Shown: positions 37,240-47,959 of the stretch, one piece after another
Position numbering within the stretch: position 1 is the first letter of the stretch
Layout of the letters: each line of letters starts with the position of its first letter
From: Candidatus Riesia pediculischaeffi
Lineage (GTDB): Bacteria > Pseudomonadota > Gammaproteobacteria > Enterobacterales > Enterobacteriaceae
Reading direction: 5' to 3'
NCBI RefSeq assembly: GCF_002073895.1
Contig: NZ_CP012839.1
Location: 289,411-353,410 of the forward strand
Length of the DNA stretch: 64,000 bases
Position numbers and translations under genes: made by a program
The notes under the pieces: model-generated
Told to the model about the DNA's origin: nothing
Seen by the model: only the letters and a program-made list of their open reading frames with translations
Databases searched by the model: none

Positions 37240-39204
37240 TCAATCGAGATTATCGAAATAGGCATATTTAACATATTTTCTAGGAATTTCAGAAATAAAA
37301 CGAGAAGGTTCACTGTAATACATCTTTCTACCGCGATCTGAACGAGTTGAGACGCACGTAAGTACCAGTTTCTTCATTGCTCTAGTCAATCCGACGTAAG
37401 CTAACCTTCTTTCTTCCGCCATATCTGTATCTATCTCGTTTTTTGATGGAAAGATACCTTCTTCCATACCAGAGATGAAAACAACTGGAAACTCTAAACC
37501 CTTAGAGGCATGTATCGTCATGAGATTCACCGCGTCATGATCGTATTGATTTCTACTATTCTTCATATTATGTTCGGAAGATAGCACGAAATACGGAGGA
37601 AAAGGACGAAATATATCCTTGGAATCATCTTTCATCATTATATCCTCATAAAACTGTTTTATGAAATGAACTAAAGTAGAGATATTCTGAACTTTCATCC
37701 TAGAAATTTCATCTTTCTTTTTCCCATACATCTTCGACAAGCCGGACTTTTGAAACGTATAGTATACCTTTTCGCAGATTGGCATATCCTTACTTTCCTG
37801 ATCCATCAGATCAATCAAATCTAGGAATCTTTTAATAGAAAACCTCAGATTTTTTCTAATCCGATTCGTGTTTAACAATCTTTTACAAGACTGCCACATA
37901 TCTATTTCATATTTTTTCGAATTATCTCGGATAATTTTCATTGTTTTCTTGCCAATTCCTCTTGCTGGAGTATTAACGGCTATTTCGAACGATTCATCGT
38001 CTTTTCTATTGAACATCAAACGTAAATAGCTCATGGTTTCTTTCACTTCTTTTCTCTTAAAAAAACTGATATCTCCGTGTATATGATAAGGAATAGAATA
38101 TTTGATCAGAGCTTCTTCAAGAAAGTAGGATTGTCTCTTTCTTCTATAAAGAATAGCACATTGATTAAATTTTCCACCGGATTTTTTCCAATCTATTATA
38201 TTTTTTACAATATACCTGGATTCATCTGATTCATCATTTCCATAATAGATACAGATTGGTTCTCCTGGATTAGTGTCGGTCCATAATGTTTTTACAAACC
38301 TTTTTTTATTGCAGGAAATTAAAGCATTAGCTGACTGTAAAATGTTCTTTGTAGATCTATAATTTTGTTCTAAACGAACCACCATAGAATTCGGAAAATC
38401 TTTCAAAAAATAATTCATATTTTCAGGATTCGCACCTCTCCATCCATATATTGATTGATCATCATCTCCTACAATAGTCATTCCAACACTTTTTTGAAAG
38501 ATCATTTTAATCCATTCATATTGTAACTTACTGGTATCTTGAAACTCATCAACGAGTACGTGGGTAAAACGTTTTTGATATATTCTCAAGATGTCTAAAT
38601 TATTTGAAAATAATTCATAAGCCCTCAAAATCAACTCTGAAAAATCTACCAAACCCGAACGATCACATATTTTTTGATAAGCTAAATATATATTAAAGTA
38701 GTCTGTATCTGAAGAATCAATGCTATCTTTCTTTAGGATATCCTTGGGACGTATTCCTCTTTCTTTATTTTTATTGATGTAGTTCATTGATCTTCGTACA
38801 ACACCGTTCTTCCTCTCATTGATATGAATATTCCTCATTGCTCTCCGAACAAAATATTTCTGATCTTCATTATCTAGAATTTGAAAGTTATGAGGTAGAT
38901 TGACATCAGAATAATGAGTTCTTAAAAAACGATAAGCTAAACCATGAAATGTATCGATTATTAGCTTCTCTCGACACAAATCAAGGATATTGTTTACCCT
39001 ATTTCTAATTTCTGAAACAGCTTTATTTGAAAATGTCAGAGTAAGAATAGAGTTAGAAGAAATGTAATTGTTTTGTAACAACCAAATTATTCTATGTACT
39101 AAAACCCTTGTCTTTCCACTACCAGCTCCTGCTAGAACCAACGTATTACCTCTCGATGGAGAAGTAACTACTTCCTTTTGTTTAGAATTTAAGTGTTCGA
39201 TCAT
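37240..39204 (-). CDS. uvrD: DNA helicase II (UvrD)
   Basis: Superfamily 1A 3'-5' helicase for excision and mismatch repair. Walker A LAGAGSGKTRVLVHR, DEFQDT, GDDDQSIYGWRG, LEQNYRST, TIHASKGLEFPVVF and the final VGLTRA motifs are complete. FHGLAYRFLR, CDRSGLVDFSEL and LPHNFQILD identify UvrD rather than Rep. ATG 39204 gives 654 residues against 720: the C-terminal Tudor-like module that contacts RNA polymerase and UvrB is missing. It is next to dapF; xerC and yigB, between them in E. coli, are absent. Confidence 0.95.
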   Translation of the reverse strand: MIEHLNSKQKEVVTSPSRGNTLVLAGAGSGKTRVLVHRIIWLLQNNYISSNSILTLTFSNKAVSEIRNRVNNILDLCREKLIIDTFHGLAYRFLRTHYSDVNLPHNFQILDNEDQKYFVRRAMRNIHINERKNGVVRRSMNYINKNKERGIRPKDILKKDSIDSSDTDYFNIYLAYQKICDRSGLVDFSELILRAYELFSNNLDILRIYQKRFTHVLVDEFQDTSKLQYEWIKMIFQKSVGMTIVGDDDQSIYGWRGANPENMNYFLKDFPNSMVVRLEQNYRSTKNILQSANALISCNKKRFVKTLWTDTNPGEPICIYYGNDESDESRYIVKNIIDWKKSGGKFNQCAILYRRKRQSYFLEEALIKYSIPYHIHGDISFFKRKEVKETMSYLRLMFNRKDDESFEIAVNTPARGIGKKTMKIIRDNSKKYEIDMWQSCKRLLNTNRIRKNLRFSIKRFLDLIDLMDQESKDMPICEKVYYTFQKSGLSKMYGKKKDEISRMKVQNISTLVHFIKQFYEDIMMKDDSKDIFRPFPPYFVLSSEHNMKNSRNQYDHDAVNLMTIHASKGLEFPVVFISGMEEGIFPSKNEIDTDMAEERRLAYVGLTRAMKKLVLTCVSTRSDRGRKMYYSEPSRFISEIPRKYVKYAYFDNLD

Positions 39205-39319
39205 CTTTAAATTATTCAATATAAACAACGATACGTAGAATTTTATCAAAGATTCGATACAAGTGCAGAATATCCTTTATGAAGTTTTGTTTTGATTCTC
39301 GGTTTCAACTGACGTAAGA

Positions 39320-40159
39320 TCACATTAAAATTGAACCTTCATACACATATTTTGCAGATCCTTTCATAAATATTGGACTATTTTTTCCGTTCCAATAAAT
39401 TTTTAAGTATCCTCCTTTTGAACGGACCGATACTAAATTTTTCAGCAATCTATCCTTAATTCCAAAAGCAACAGCAGCACACGCACCGCTTCCACAAGAT
39501 TTTGTTTCTCCAGAACCTCTTTCATGTACATTCAATAAAATTCTTTCATCATCGACGATGCTCATTAGACCAATGTTGATTCCTTCAAAAAATAACCTGT
39601 TTATCTTTGATAAAAAATTGATAAACTTCTTTTTCTTAACATCTTCACGTCTATTTGTCATATCAAAAATAATGTGAAGATTTCCTATCTCCACTAATTT
39701 AAATGAATCGATTTTATTGTTAGTGATTAATAGTTTATTTAACGATCTATTTTTTAAAGAGTCTAAAATTGGCTTCGAGTTAAATCTAGGAACTCCCATG
39801 TTAACTATGATCTCTTTTCCTCTCTTGCTGATAAGAGTAGTTATGATATGTCGTTTAGTATAAATAACGTGAAATAATCTTTTATCGATATTATAATAGA
39901 TGTATTTAGCTAAACATCTGAAACCGTTTCCACATTGAAAAGCTTCAGTTCCATCAGAATTGAATATTTGACAATAAAAATCAAAATTAGGGATATGAGA
40001 TTTTCTTAAAATCAACAACTGATCAAATCCTATTCCTGAAGTGCGATTTGCAAGTACTTTGATCGTGTCTAATTTCGGAAAAAACTTTTGATTGATCGCA
40101 TTAACAATCATAAAATCATTACCTAATCCGTGCATCTTTGAAAAAAATATTCTCTTCAT
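39320..40159 (-). CDS. dapF: Diaminopimelate epimerase
   Basis: Converts LL- to meso-diaminopimelate for lysine and peptidoglycan. The two catalytic cysteines lie in FQCGNGFRC and SCGSGACAAVA. FSKMHGLGNDFMIV opens the protein as in E. coli. ATG 40159, with GAG upstream, gives 279 residues against 274; ATG 40177 would add six. The middle (residues 100-190) is lysine- and isoleucine-rich and divergent, typical of endosymbiont drift. Confidence 0.95.
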   Translation of the reverse strand: MKRIFFSKMHGLGNDFMIVNAINQKFFPKLDTIKVLANRTSGIGFDQLLILRKSHIPNFDFYCQIFNSDGTEAFQCGNGFRCLAKYIYYNIDKRLFHVIYTKRHIITTLISKRGKEIIVNMGVPRFNSKPILDSLKNRSLNKLLITNNKIDSFKLVEIGNLHIIFDMTNRREDVKKKKFINFLSKINRLFFEGINIGLMSIVDDERILLNVHERGSGETKSCGSGACAAVAFGIKDRLLKNLVSVRSKGGYLKIYWNGKNSPIFMKGSAKYVYEGSILM

Positions 40160-40501
40160 ATTAAAAATCTCATTCATCTCTTGAGAGTTCTGAACAAAAA
40201 TATCTTTTCTTGTTGTAAATATTCTAAATATATAAGATCAGAATAGTAGAATCAGGTTCAATGAAGTATAATATTCAACGTTCATCAGCAATCAATATAA
40301 TAGAATGTTTACATTTCAATATCTCATGATTTTTATGAGGTATTTTCAATTCACAAGTGGTAAAAATGCTATGTAACTCGTTTCATTTATGAATTATTGA
40401 GATAATCATTGAATATGGAGTTAAAGGAACAAATTATCTTCTTCTAAATTCCTTCTGTAATCATTTCACCAGCAAAGATGATCCTTCCTTTTTTTTACAG
40501 A
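40160..40501. other. Spacer between dapF and tRNA-Pro
   Basis: About 340 AT-rich bases. It contains the presumed dapF promoter and the 3' trailer of the tRNA cluster. No gene or clear terminator is seen. Confidence 0.45.
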
Positions 40502-40575
40502 TCGGCGAGAGAGGATTTGAACCTCCGACCCACTGGTCCCAAACCAGTTGCGCTACCAAACTGCGCCACTCGCCG
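40502..40575 (-). tRNA. proM: tRNA-Pro(TGG)
   Basis: Nearly identical to E. coli proM: acceptor CGGCGAG paired with CTCGCCG, anticodon loop TTTGGGA (TGG), T arm GGAGGTTCAAATCCTCT. No encoded CCA. Last of a three-tRNA cluster. Confidence 0.96.
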
Positions 40576-40590
40576 TATTGTAAAGAAAAA

Positions 40591-40665
40591 GGGTGACTAG
40601 TGGGATTCGAACCCACGACTTCCGGAACCACAATCCGGGGCTCTTCCATCTAAGCTATAGTCACC
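40591..40665 (-). tRNA. hisR: tRNA-His(GTG)
   Basis: Carries the extra 5' G opposite discriminator C that marks tRNA-His. Anticodon loop TTGTGGT (GTG); acceptor GTGACTA/TAGTCAC. No encoded CCA. Between tRNA-Arg and tRNA-Pro; E. coli leuT, between hisR and proM, is missing. Confidence 0.96.
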
Positions 40666-40683
40666 AAAAGATATTTCGTTTCA

Positions 40684-40757
40684 TGCGTCCGGTAGGATTC
40701 GAACCTACAACCTCTATTTTCGGAAAACAGTGCTCTATCCAATAGAGCTACGGACGC
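40684..40757 (-). tRNA. argX: tRNA-Arg(CCG)
   Basis: Acceptor GCGTCCG/CGGACGC and anticodon loop TTCCGAA (CCG). T arm contains GTTCGAAT. First of argX-hisR-proM, the E. coli order. No encoded CCA. Confidence 0.96.
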
Positions 40758-41336
40758 CCAATGATCACCGGTTCTATTCTGAGACATCCTTTATATAACT
40801 TAAAACTCTTTATCTTTGTACTAATAAATGCAAAAGTTTGATAACCAATTTCTTTGACTTTGAATGATTATAGCTCTTATCTATAGAATCATCTGTAGAT
40901 GATAAAATAAGCTATATATGATAGAAAATTAGAAAGTATTTTTATGTAATGAGAATCTTTAGATATTTCATTAAAAATCATTTTGTTGACATATTTTATT
41001 CTCTATCACTGGAATTTATGATACATTGGATCATATTTTATTTCTATTTATGTTGTACTTTATCACACTTTATAAATTCAAACGTATCCATATCTTTACA
41101 GCAAGAAAATATATTTCAACATTTTTTAATTACATATCGAATATCTTACAATATCTTTTACTTTTGAAAATATCAAAGTCAAACAACTAATCGTCCAGCG
41201 ATTTCTTGATTGTATGTTAACGATGTTAACTCTGTTACGTCAGAATATGAAATATAAAACACATCTAGGTAACTTTTGATACCTGTCATCAATGATATTA
41301 AAATCATCCGGTATGAAATGACTCTTTCGTATACTC
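40758..41336. other. Spacer between tRNA-Arg and rho
   Basis: About 580 bases, very AT-rich. It should carry the promoter of the tRNA cluster, but no convincing pair stands out. A 72-codon plus-strand frame (40949-41167), rich in Phe, Ile and Tyr, is what chance gives in such DNA and resembles no protein I know. Confidence 0.5.
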
Positions 41337-42592
41337 TCAGGAACGTCTCATAAATTCAAAAAATTCATTGTTAGTCTTCATCATGGAAAGTTTATTTATC
41401 AGAAATTCCATCGCGTCAACTTCATCCATCGGATGAATAATTCTCCTTAAGATCCACATTTTCTGCAATTCACTTTTTGAAGTCAAAAGCTCTTCTCTTC
41501 TTGTTCCAGAACGGTTATAGTCTATCGCAGGAAATATTCTTTTTTCTGAAATTCTCCTAGATAAATGAAGTTCCATATTCCCAGTTCCTTTGAATTCTTC
41601 ATAAATAACTTCATCCATCTTTGATCCTGTTTCCACCAAAGCTGTAGCGATTATTGTTAAACTACCACCTTCCTTTACGTTTCGAGCTGCTCCAAAGAAC
41701 CGTTTTGGACGGTGTAAAGCGTTGGAATCAATTCCTCCAGTTAAGACTTTTCCAGAAGAAGGGATAACCGTATTGTAAGCTCTTGCTAGTCTGGTGATTG
41801 AATCTAATAGAATAATGACATCTTTTTTATGTTCGACTAGTCTCTTTGCTTTTTCAATAACCATTTCAGCAACTTGAACATGTCTAGAGGAAGGTTCATC
41901 AAAGGTGGAAGCTATAACTTCGCCTGTTACTAATCTTTGCATTTCTGTAACTTCTTCCGGACGTTCATCGATCAATAAGACGATTAATACGCAATTTGAA
42001 TAATTGTTCTTAATACTTGAAGCAATATTTTGCAAAAGTATCGTTTTACCTGCTTTAGGAGGTGCTACAATTAAACCTCTTTGTCCTTTTCCGATCGGTG
42101 CAGCTAAATCTAAAACTCTTGCTGTCAAATCCTCGGAGGAACCATCTCCCTGTTCCATCCTAAGTCTAATATTCGCATGAAGTGGTGTAAGGTTTTCAAA
42201 AAGTATTTTATTTCTAGAATTTTCAGGTTTATCGAAGTTTACTTCATTTACTTTAAGTAACGCAAAATATCTTTCCCCCTCTTTTGGTGGTCTTATCTTT
42301 CCTGAAATGGTATCTCCAGTTCTTAAATTAAATCTATCTGACTTGGAGAAACATAAATATCATCTGGTCCAGCGAGATATGAACTATCAGAGGAGCGGAG
42401 AAAACCGAATCCATCTTGTAGAATTTCTAACACACCATTTCCAAAAATATCTTCCCCACTTTTTGCGTGTTGTTTTAATATTGAAAATATAATGTCTTGT
42501 TTTCTCATCCTAGCTAGATTTTCTAATCCTACCTTTTCTCCAAGAATGATCAATTCTGACACCAACTTGTTCTTTAATGTAGTAAGATTCAT
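41337..42592 (-). CDS. rho: Transcription termination factor Rho, frame interrupted
   Basis: Hexameric RNA-dependent ATPase. From ATG 42592 the first 87 residues are almost identical to E. coli ([44 protein letters not shown]). The frame ends at 42324, while homology resumes in another frame at [23 protein letters not shown], through Walker [22 protein letters not shown], the Q-loop and R-loop [11 protein letters not shown] to the C-terminus. The shift is at 42328-42336. Between SQI and FNL only two bases remain where E. coli has six, fitting a four- or one-base deletion. An intact copy would have about 419 residues. Function is doubtful unless the frame is corrected. Confidence 0.93.
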
Positions 42593-42866
42593 ATACCTAC
42601 TCTAATTTTTAAATATTTCATAAATCATTCACGAATTTTTAAAAGTTTGATTAGTTAGCTATATGTCATAAATTTTTTTGAAATTGATTATCTGATACAA
42701 TTAATGAAAGATTTTACGATTGGTAAAAAATACTAATCAATTTCGAAAATTATATTTTAAAACAGCTTTTCATTTTATACTTCATATTGAAATTATTCAG
42801 TATAAAGAACATGGTCTATCTTTAGAATAAAGTTAAAATGAGACTAAATATTCAAACCGTTTAATA

Positions 42867-43190
42867 TTAAATATTTCTTTTAATAAATTCTTCTAGCTTA
42901 TTTAGTGAAATTGATCCGACTATTCTTTCTATTTCTTTTCCTTCTTTGAAGATTATCAAGGTAGGTACGCTACGAATATTATATTTAGAAGATACTTTAA
43001 AATTTTCTTCAACATTCAATTTTGCTATGAAGATTTTTTTTAAATATTCACTCTTTATACTTCGTATAGTACTGTTCATATTTTTGCAAGGAGTACACCA
43101 ATCTGCCCAAAAGTCAACTAATATCGTATTACCAGTCTTAATATTTTCTTCGAAATTTAAATCAGATAAATTTAAAAAATTGTTGTTCAT
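42867..43190 (-). CDS. trxA: Thioredoxin 1
   Basis: Dithiol reductase. Active site WADWCTPCK near residue 30: the usual CGPC is CTPC, Gly replaced by Thr, which may shift its redox potential. The cis-Pro in RSVPTLIIF and the final GSISLNKLEEF helix match. ATG 43190, with AAGAGAG upstream, gives 107 residues, close to E. coli (109). It lies upstream of rho, as in E. coli. Confidence 0.94.
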   Translation of the reverse strand: MNNNFLNLSDLNFEENIKTGNTILVDFWADWCTPCKNMNSTIRSIKSEYLKKIFIAKLNVEENFKVSSKYNIRSVPTLIIFKEGKEIERIVGSISLNKLEEFIKRNI

Positions 43191-43886
43191 CTCTCTTATC
43201 AAGTTAGTTTTGATATAATAAATTTCTTCAATTATCATCAATTTTAAAGATAGTATCAACTTTCATATGGATCGATGTATAAGGATTTGTTCATATTAAA
43301 GTAATTTTTTACGTTTCACAATACATAATAATCGCAGCATGTGAAATTATCTTCGGTCTTTAAAAGATTACTTTAAAATCTTATTAGTTAAAAAAATGGT
43401 ATGATATAAAATCCACATGAGGTAAAATTCGGAATTTTATACAGATAATATAACGTCTTATGAATATTTCAAAAATTTTTGATAGTTATTAAATTTTCCA
43501 GTAAGATTCAGAAAGGTGATTCCAATTAAATTTCATTCTTTTTGAAAGAAGATTATAAAAACTGTTATTTACGAGAATAATATCTAAAAAATCTACCTTT
43601 TTTTATCAAATAACGTTAAATAAAATAGATATAGGAATGTACTATAAATCATCAAATCGATCCTAATTCAGCAGATCCCAATGATAAATGTTCATCGAAC
43701 TTCTTTAAAAGTTGAATAATTTTAGATTTGATCCTTAATAAGGATAATAGTTCATAAATAGAAATTCATGTAGATAGCATACATTAATTTTTTAAAGAAT
43801 GTTTGTTATAATTTGTTGATAGTGTATGGTTTTCAATAAAAAAAGATGAACAGACGATACTTTAAGTATCTCAAAATGATACTCAT
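43191..43886. other. Spacer between trxA and tRNA-Trp
   Basis: About 700 AT-rich bases. In E. coli rhlB lies divergent from trxA here; no trace is recognisable. It should contain promoters for trxA and tRNA-Trp. No further structure is seen. Confidence 0.45.
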
Positions 43887-43959
43887 AAGGGCGTAATTCA
43901 ACTGGTAGAATATCGGTCTCCAAAACCGAAAGATGGGAGTTCAAATCTCTCCGCCCTTG
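43887..43959 (+). tRNA. trpT: tRNA-Trp(CCA)
   Basis: Acceptor AAGGGCG/CGCCCTT, anticodon loop CTCCAAA (CCA), T arm GGGAGTTCAAATCTCTC. Discriminator G as in E. coli. No encoded 3' CCA. Stands alone. Confidence 0.95.
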
Positions 43960-44121
43960 TCTATAAAATATTCTAAAAATTGTCATTCGAGAATGAATAA
44001 ATAAATTTAGCGCTAAATAAAACTTTTTAAAGAATCAAATTTTTTGAGCTTCTAAAGCCTTTACTATTTTTTTTATTAATATACAATACAATCTATTAAT
44101 AACGTATGTAAGGAAATTCCT

Positions 44122-44712
44122 ATGAATCTAATTAACACGAAGATCAAACCGTTCAAATGTTTATCTTTAAAAGAAGATAAATTTGTTGTCTTATCTGAAA
44201 AAGATATTCAAAAAAAATGGAGTATATTCTTTTTCTATCCTGCTGATTTCACTTTTGTTTGTCCAACCGAGTTAAAAGACTTATCCGATTGTTATGAAGA
44301 TTTTAAGAAAATAGGAGCAGAAATATATTCTATCTCTACGGATACACATTTCTCACATAAAGTTTGGCATGATCAATCAGAAAGCATAAAACCAATTAAA
44401 TATTACATGGTCAGTGATGTCAATTGGGAATTAACTAGAAATTTTCAAGTAATGCAATATTTTATAGATGATCAGAATCAGATTAAAGAAACCGGACTCT
44501 CTTCAAGAGCAACTTTTGTGATCGATCCGGAATGTATTATTCGATCCATAGAAATTATTGTTGATGGAGTTGGAAGAAGTTCAAAAGAATTGTTAAGAAA
44601 GGTTCAAGCTATTCAACATATCAAACGAAATCCACAAGAGGTCTGTCCTGCGAGATGGAAGAAAGGAGAATCAACTCTAAAAACTAATATTGATCTTGTA
44701 GGTAAACTTTAG
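44122..44712 (+). CDS. ahpC: Alkyl hydroperoxide reductase AhpC (peroxiredoxin)
   Basis: Typical 2-Cys peroxiredoxin removing peroxides. Peroxidatic Cys47 in FFYPADFTFVCPTE and resolving Cys in EVCPARWKKGE. MNLINTKIKPF matches the E. coli start. It has 196 residues against 187; the excess is an insertion of about nine residues near residue 112 before GLSSRATFVIDP. AAGGA upstream of the ATG. No ahpF adjacent, so the reductant is unclear; thioredoxin is possible. Confidence 0.96.
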   Translation: MNLINTKIKPFKCLSLKEDKFVVLSEKDIQKKWSIFFFYPADFTFVCPTELKDLSDCYEDFKKIGAEIYSISTDTHFSHKVWHDQSESIKPIKYYMVSDVNWELTRNFQVMQYFIDDQNQIKETGLSSRATFVIDPECIIRSIEIIVDGVGRSSKELLRKVQAIQHIKRNPQEVCPARWKKGESTLKTNIDLVGKL

Positions 44713-44979
44713 GTATGCAAAGAATTTCATATATTTCATAAACATTGAGATAAATTTTTTAATTTGTACGGTATAACCTTTTACATAATTAATACAGTTT
44801 ATTTATCTATGATAAAATAATTTTACCACCCAATTATTTTTGAAACATTTTCGAATACATTCCGCTTTTAAGGTTGTAACGAGTGAATTCTTTACGAAAA
44901 TTATCTTTCTTAAAGATAAAAGAAAGTACTTTTTATTTAAATTTTGTAAAATTTTTATGTCTGAAGTGGAGAATATGAA

Positions 44980-45657
44980 ATGTTTATTCAACTGGTTATT
45001 ATAAGACATGGAAAAAGTCTTTGGAATCAACTCAATCGTTTTACTGGATGGGTTGACGTTCCTTTATCACAGGATGGATATTTAGAAGCAAGAAAAGCTG
45101 GAACAATTCTGAAAAGAAACCGAATTGTTTTCGATGTTGCTTATACTTCCCTGTTAAAGAGGGCAATTCATACTTTATGGGAAGTTTTAAAGGAAATTGA
45201 TATGAGTTGGATACCAGTTTATAAGAGTTGGAAACTTAACGAAAGGCATTATGGTGCACTACAAGGTTTAAATAAAGAAGAGATCAGTAAAAAATATGGA
45301 AAAGATCAGGTTGAACTTTGGAGAAGAAGTTTCAAAGTCAAACCACCTATGTCTTCGGATCATCAAATCAATAAAGACATTCAGTATCATATGATGAATG
45401 AAGATCTTCCAAGATCAGAAAGTTTAGAGGATACCCTAAACAGGTTAGTTCCTTTTTGGAAAGAAGAAATTGAACCTAGGCTTAGAAAAAGAGAAAGGGT
45501 TTTGATAGTTGCCCATGGAAATTCTCTTAGAGCTTTAGCTAAATATCTGGAAAATATGAGCGAGGATGCTATATCGAAATTAAACATTCCCACCGCTAAA
45601 CCGATTATATATGAATTTGACAGAAATGTTAACGTCATCAACAGATATTACCTATGA
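44980..45657 (+). CDS. gpmA: 2,3-bisphosphoglycerate-dependent phosphoglycerate mutase
   Basis: Interconverts 3- and 2-phosphoglycerate. Phosphohistidine motif IIRHGKSLWN near residue 10, RFTGWVDVPLS, KLNERHYGALQGLNK and the second His in VAHGNSLRAL. It has 225 residues against 250 because the C-terminal lid tail after RYYL is missing. GGAG upstream of ATG 44980. Works with fbaA and pgk of this window in lower glycolysis. Confidence 0.95.
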   Translation: MFIQLVIIRHGKSLWNQLNRFTGWVDVPLSQDGYLEARKAGTILKRNRIVFDVAYTSLLKRAIHTLWEVLKEIDMSWIPVYKSWKLNERHYGALQGLNKEEISKKYGKDQVELWRRSFKVKPPMSSDHQINKDIQYHMMNEDLPRSESLEDTLNRLVPFWKEEIEPRLRKRERVLIVAHGNSLRALAKYLENMSEDAISKLNIPTAKPIIYEFDRNVNVINRYYL

Positions 45658-45701
45658 AAAATTTTTCATAGTTTTTTAATGGAAGTCCTTTCTAAAAATT
45701 A

Positions 45702-45774
45702 TGGGTCGTACAGGACTCGAACCTGTGACCAATTGATTAAAAGTCAACTGCTCTACCAACTGAGCTAACGACCC
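45702..45774 (-). tRNA. tRNA-Lys(TTT)
   Basis: Almost identical to E. coli lysT: acceptor GGGTCGT/ACGACCC, anticodon loop CTTTTAA (TTT), T arm ACAGGTTCGAGTCCTGT. No encoded CCA. It lies just downstream of sucD on the same strand. Confidence 0.96.
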
Positions 45775-45821
45775 GACAAACATCCTGATGAACTGTTTTA
45801 TCGATAAATGTAATAAAAATC

Positions 45822-46709
45822 TTAACTTCCATTCGATCGATAAAAGACCGATCTGACCTCTTCTCCAATTCTAGAAATTCTTCGAACTACTTTAACACCC
45901 TGCGATTTAAGAATTTCTATTTTTTCCTCAACGTCTCTATCCTTATCTTCCAGAATCGCTCCAGCATGACCCATTTGTTGATCATGGGGAGCATATAAAC
46001 CTGCAATATACGCTATCACTGGTTTTGTAACTTCTCTGCTAACATAAAAAGCAGCACTCTCTTCTCTGTCCCCTCCAATTTCTCCGATCATCAATATAGC
46101 CTCAGTTTGAGGATCATTCTCAAATAATCTTAACATACTTATAAAATCTGTACCAGAAATCATGTCTCCTCCGATTCCTACACAAGTTGACTGACCTAAT
46201 CCAGATTTAGTGATCTGATCGACTGCTTCATACATCAAGGTTCCAGATCTAGAAACTATCCCAATTCCTCCTTTTCGATGGATGAAATGAGGTTGGATTC
46301 CTATCTTACATTTTCCTGGAGATATTACGCCAGGGGAATTTGGACCAATTAAGATCACCCCTTCTTTTTCACGTAATCTTTCCTTCACAATCATCATATC
46401 GAGAGTTGGAATTCCTTCTGTGATCACTATAATCAACTTAATCCCCGAATCGATCGACTCCAATATTGCTTCCTTACAAGAATACGAAGGAACATAAACG
46501 ACCGATGTGTTCGCTTTTGTATGAAATACAGCTTCTTTGACGGTTTCAAAGATTGGTACACCGAAGTGATACGTTCCTCCCTTCCCTGGGACTACACCAG
46601 AAACTATCTTTGTACCATAATTGATATCGATCTTAGAATGAAAACTTCCACTTCTCCCCGTCAAACCTTGACAAACGACTCTCGTGTTTCTGTTAATTAA
46701 AATGGACAT
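45822..46709 (-). CDS. sucD: Succinyl-CoA synthetase alpha subunit
   Basis: Alpha subunit, carrying the CoA-binding Rossmann domain and the phosphohistidine. [39 protein letters not shown] and phospho-His in QMGHAGAI are present. The E. coli GPNCPGV Cys is Ser. It has 295 residues against 289. It overlaps sucC by 17 bases. Last gene of sdhCDAB-sucABCD. Confidence 0.96.
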   Translation of the reverse strand: MSILINRNTRVVCQGLTGRSGSFHSKIDINYGTKIVSGVVPGKGGTYHFGVPIFETVKEAVFHTKANTSVVYVPSYSCKEAILESIDSGIKLIIVITEGIPTLDMMIVKERLREKEGVILIGPNSPGVISPGKCKIGIQPHFIHRKGGIGIVSRSGTLMYEAVDQITKSGLGQSTCVGIGGDMISGTDFISMLRLFENDPQTEAILMIGEIGGDREESAAFYVSREVTKPVIAYIAGLYAPHDQQMGHAGAILEDKDRDVEEKIEILKSQGVKVVRRISRIGEEVRSVFYRSNGS

Positions 46710-47892
46710 TTCTACCTTTTGTTAACAGAACTGACTTTTCAACCATCTCTTCAAGATTGTACATAATGGAAATATTACTTTTGAAGCAACTCTCTTTTAA
46801 CATATTTATTCCATATTGATATCTATTCCCGGAGAATCGAACAAATATCTTTGGGATAGGTTTTCCACCAATTTTTTTCATAGATCTTAATAGAATTTGG
46901 GCGACAACATCGCATCTTATTATCCCTCCAAATACGTTCACAAGAACGACAATGACGCGATCTTGATTTAGTATTTTACAAAAATATTTTTCTACCTTAG
47001 ATAAACTCGTGTTTCCACCTATATCCAAAAAATTTGCAGGGTGACCTCCATAAATCTTGATTAAATCCATCAATCCCATAGCCAATCCAGCTCCATTAGA
47101 GATACATCCGATGTTTCCATTCAAAGATACATAATTTGATGAGATACTGAGTTTATCAATAATATCTTCTAATGAATCGTTTTCGACGCTCAATATTTCC
47201 TTTTTAATCTCCTTTTCTCTGAAAAGGGCATTTTCATCAATTTTCGATTTTCCATCCAAACAAATTAGTTTTCCGTATCGATCGATCGCTATTGGATTGA
47301 TTTCTATAAATAACAGATCTAGGGAAAAAAAAATTTCCAACAGATCGAAGAGAAATTTTGAAAAAGAAAGACTTATTTTCTGAATATTACATAATTTATC
47401 AACGTATCTTCTGATCGTATCTAATTTTAACCTTTTTATTAGATCGATCTCAAGTTTTTGAAAGTAATTTCTGTTCTTTTCATGATTTTTTTCAACTTCT
47501 ATTCCGCCATAAAAAGAGAAAATCAGGATAATTCGATTTTTATTTTTATCTATTGACACGCTTACATACATCTCTTGTTGAACGTCGATGTATTCTTCAA
47601 CCAATATACCAACTACTTTTTGTCCATCTATACCAGTCTTATCTGTAGCCAACTTCCTATTCATCCACCTTCTAAAAAAAAGTTCGGATTCCTGTATATT
47701 AGAAACAACCTTTACAGCACCTGATTTTCCTCTTCCACCAAACTGTATTTGACATTTTAAAACAAACTTCTGACCTTCGAAAAAACAAAATGCATCCCTG
47801 ATTTCCTCGATAGTTCGACAAAAAAAATTTTTTGGAACTAAAAAACCATAATTAGAAAGCATCCTTTTGACTTGATACTCTTGCAGATACAT
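46693..47892 (-). CDS. sucC: Succinyl-CoA synthetase beta subunit
   Basis: ATP-grasp beta subunit. [12 protein letters not shown] start, [19 protein letters not shown] metal ligands, [14 protein letters not shown] and [10 protein letters not shown]. It has 399 residues against 388. The middle (residues 130-200) is divergent and basic, but the nucleotide and interface motifs are kept. It lies between sucB and sucD. Confidence 0.95.
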   Translation of the reverse strand: MYLQEYQVKRMLSNYGFLVPKNFFCRTIEEIRDAFCFFEGQKFVLKCQIQFGGRGKSGAVKVVSNIQESELFFRRWMNRKLATDKTGIDGQKVVGILVEEYIDVQQEMYVSVSIDKNKNRIILIFSFYGGIEVEKNHEKNRNYFQKLEIDLIKRLKLDTIRRYVDKLCNIQKISLSFSKFLFDLLEIFFSLDLLFIEINPIAIDRYGKLICLDGKSKIDENALFREKEIKKEILSVENDSLEDIIDKLSISSNYVSLNGNIGCISNGAGLAMGLMDLIKIYGGHPANFLDIGGNTSLSKVEKYFCKILNQDRVIVVLVNVFGGIIRCDVVAQILLRSMKKIGGKPIPKIFVRFSGNRYQYGINMLKESCFKSNISIMYNLEEMVEKSVLLTKGRNVHFN

Positions 47893-47959
47893 ATCTTACT
47901 CTTTATTCTCTTCTTCTTCATCAAAGATTTCAAGTTTTCTTTTTTTATAACTTTCATGA

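Noticed and set aside
40949-41167. 72-codon hydrophobic plus-strand frame
   Set aside because: Composition (Phe, Ile, Tyr) follows from local AT richness; no motif and no start signal.
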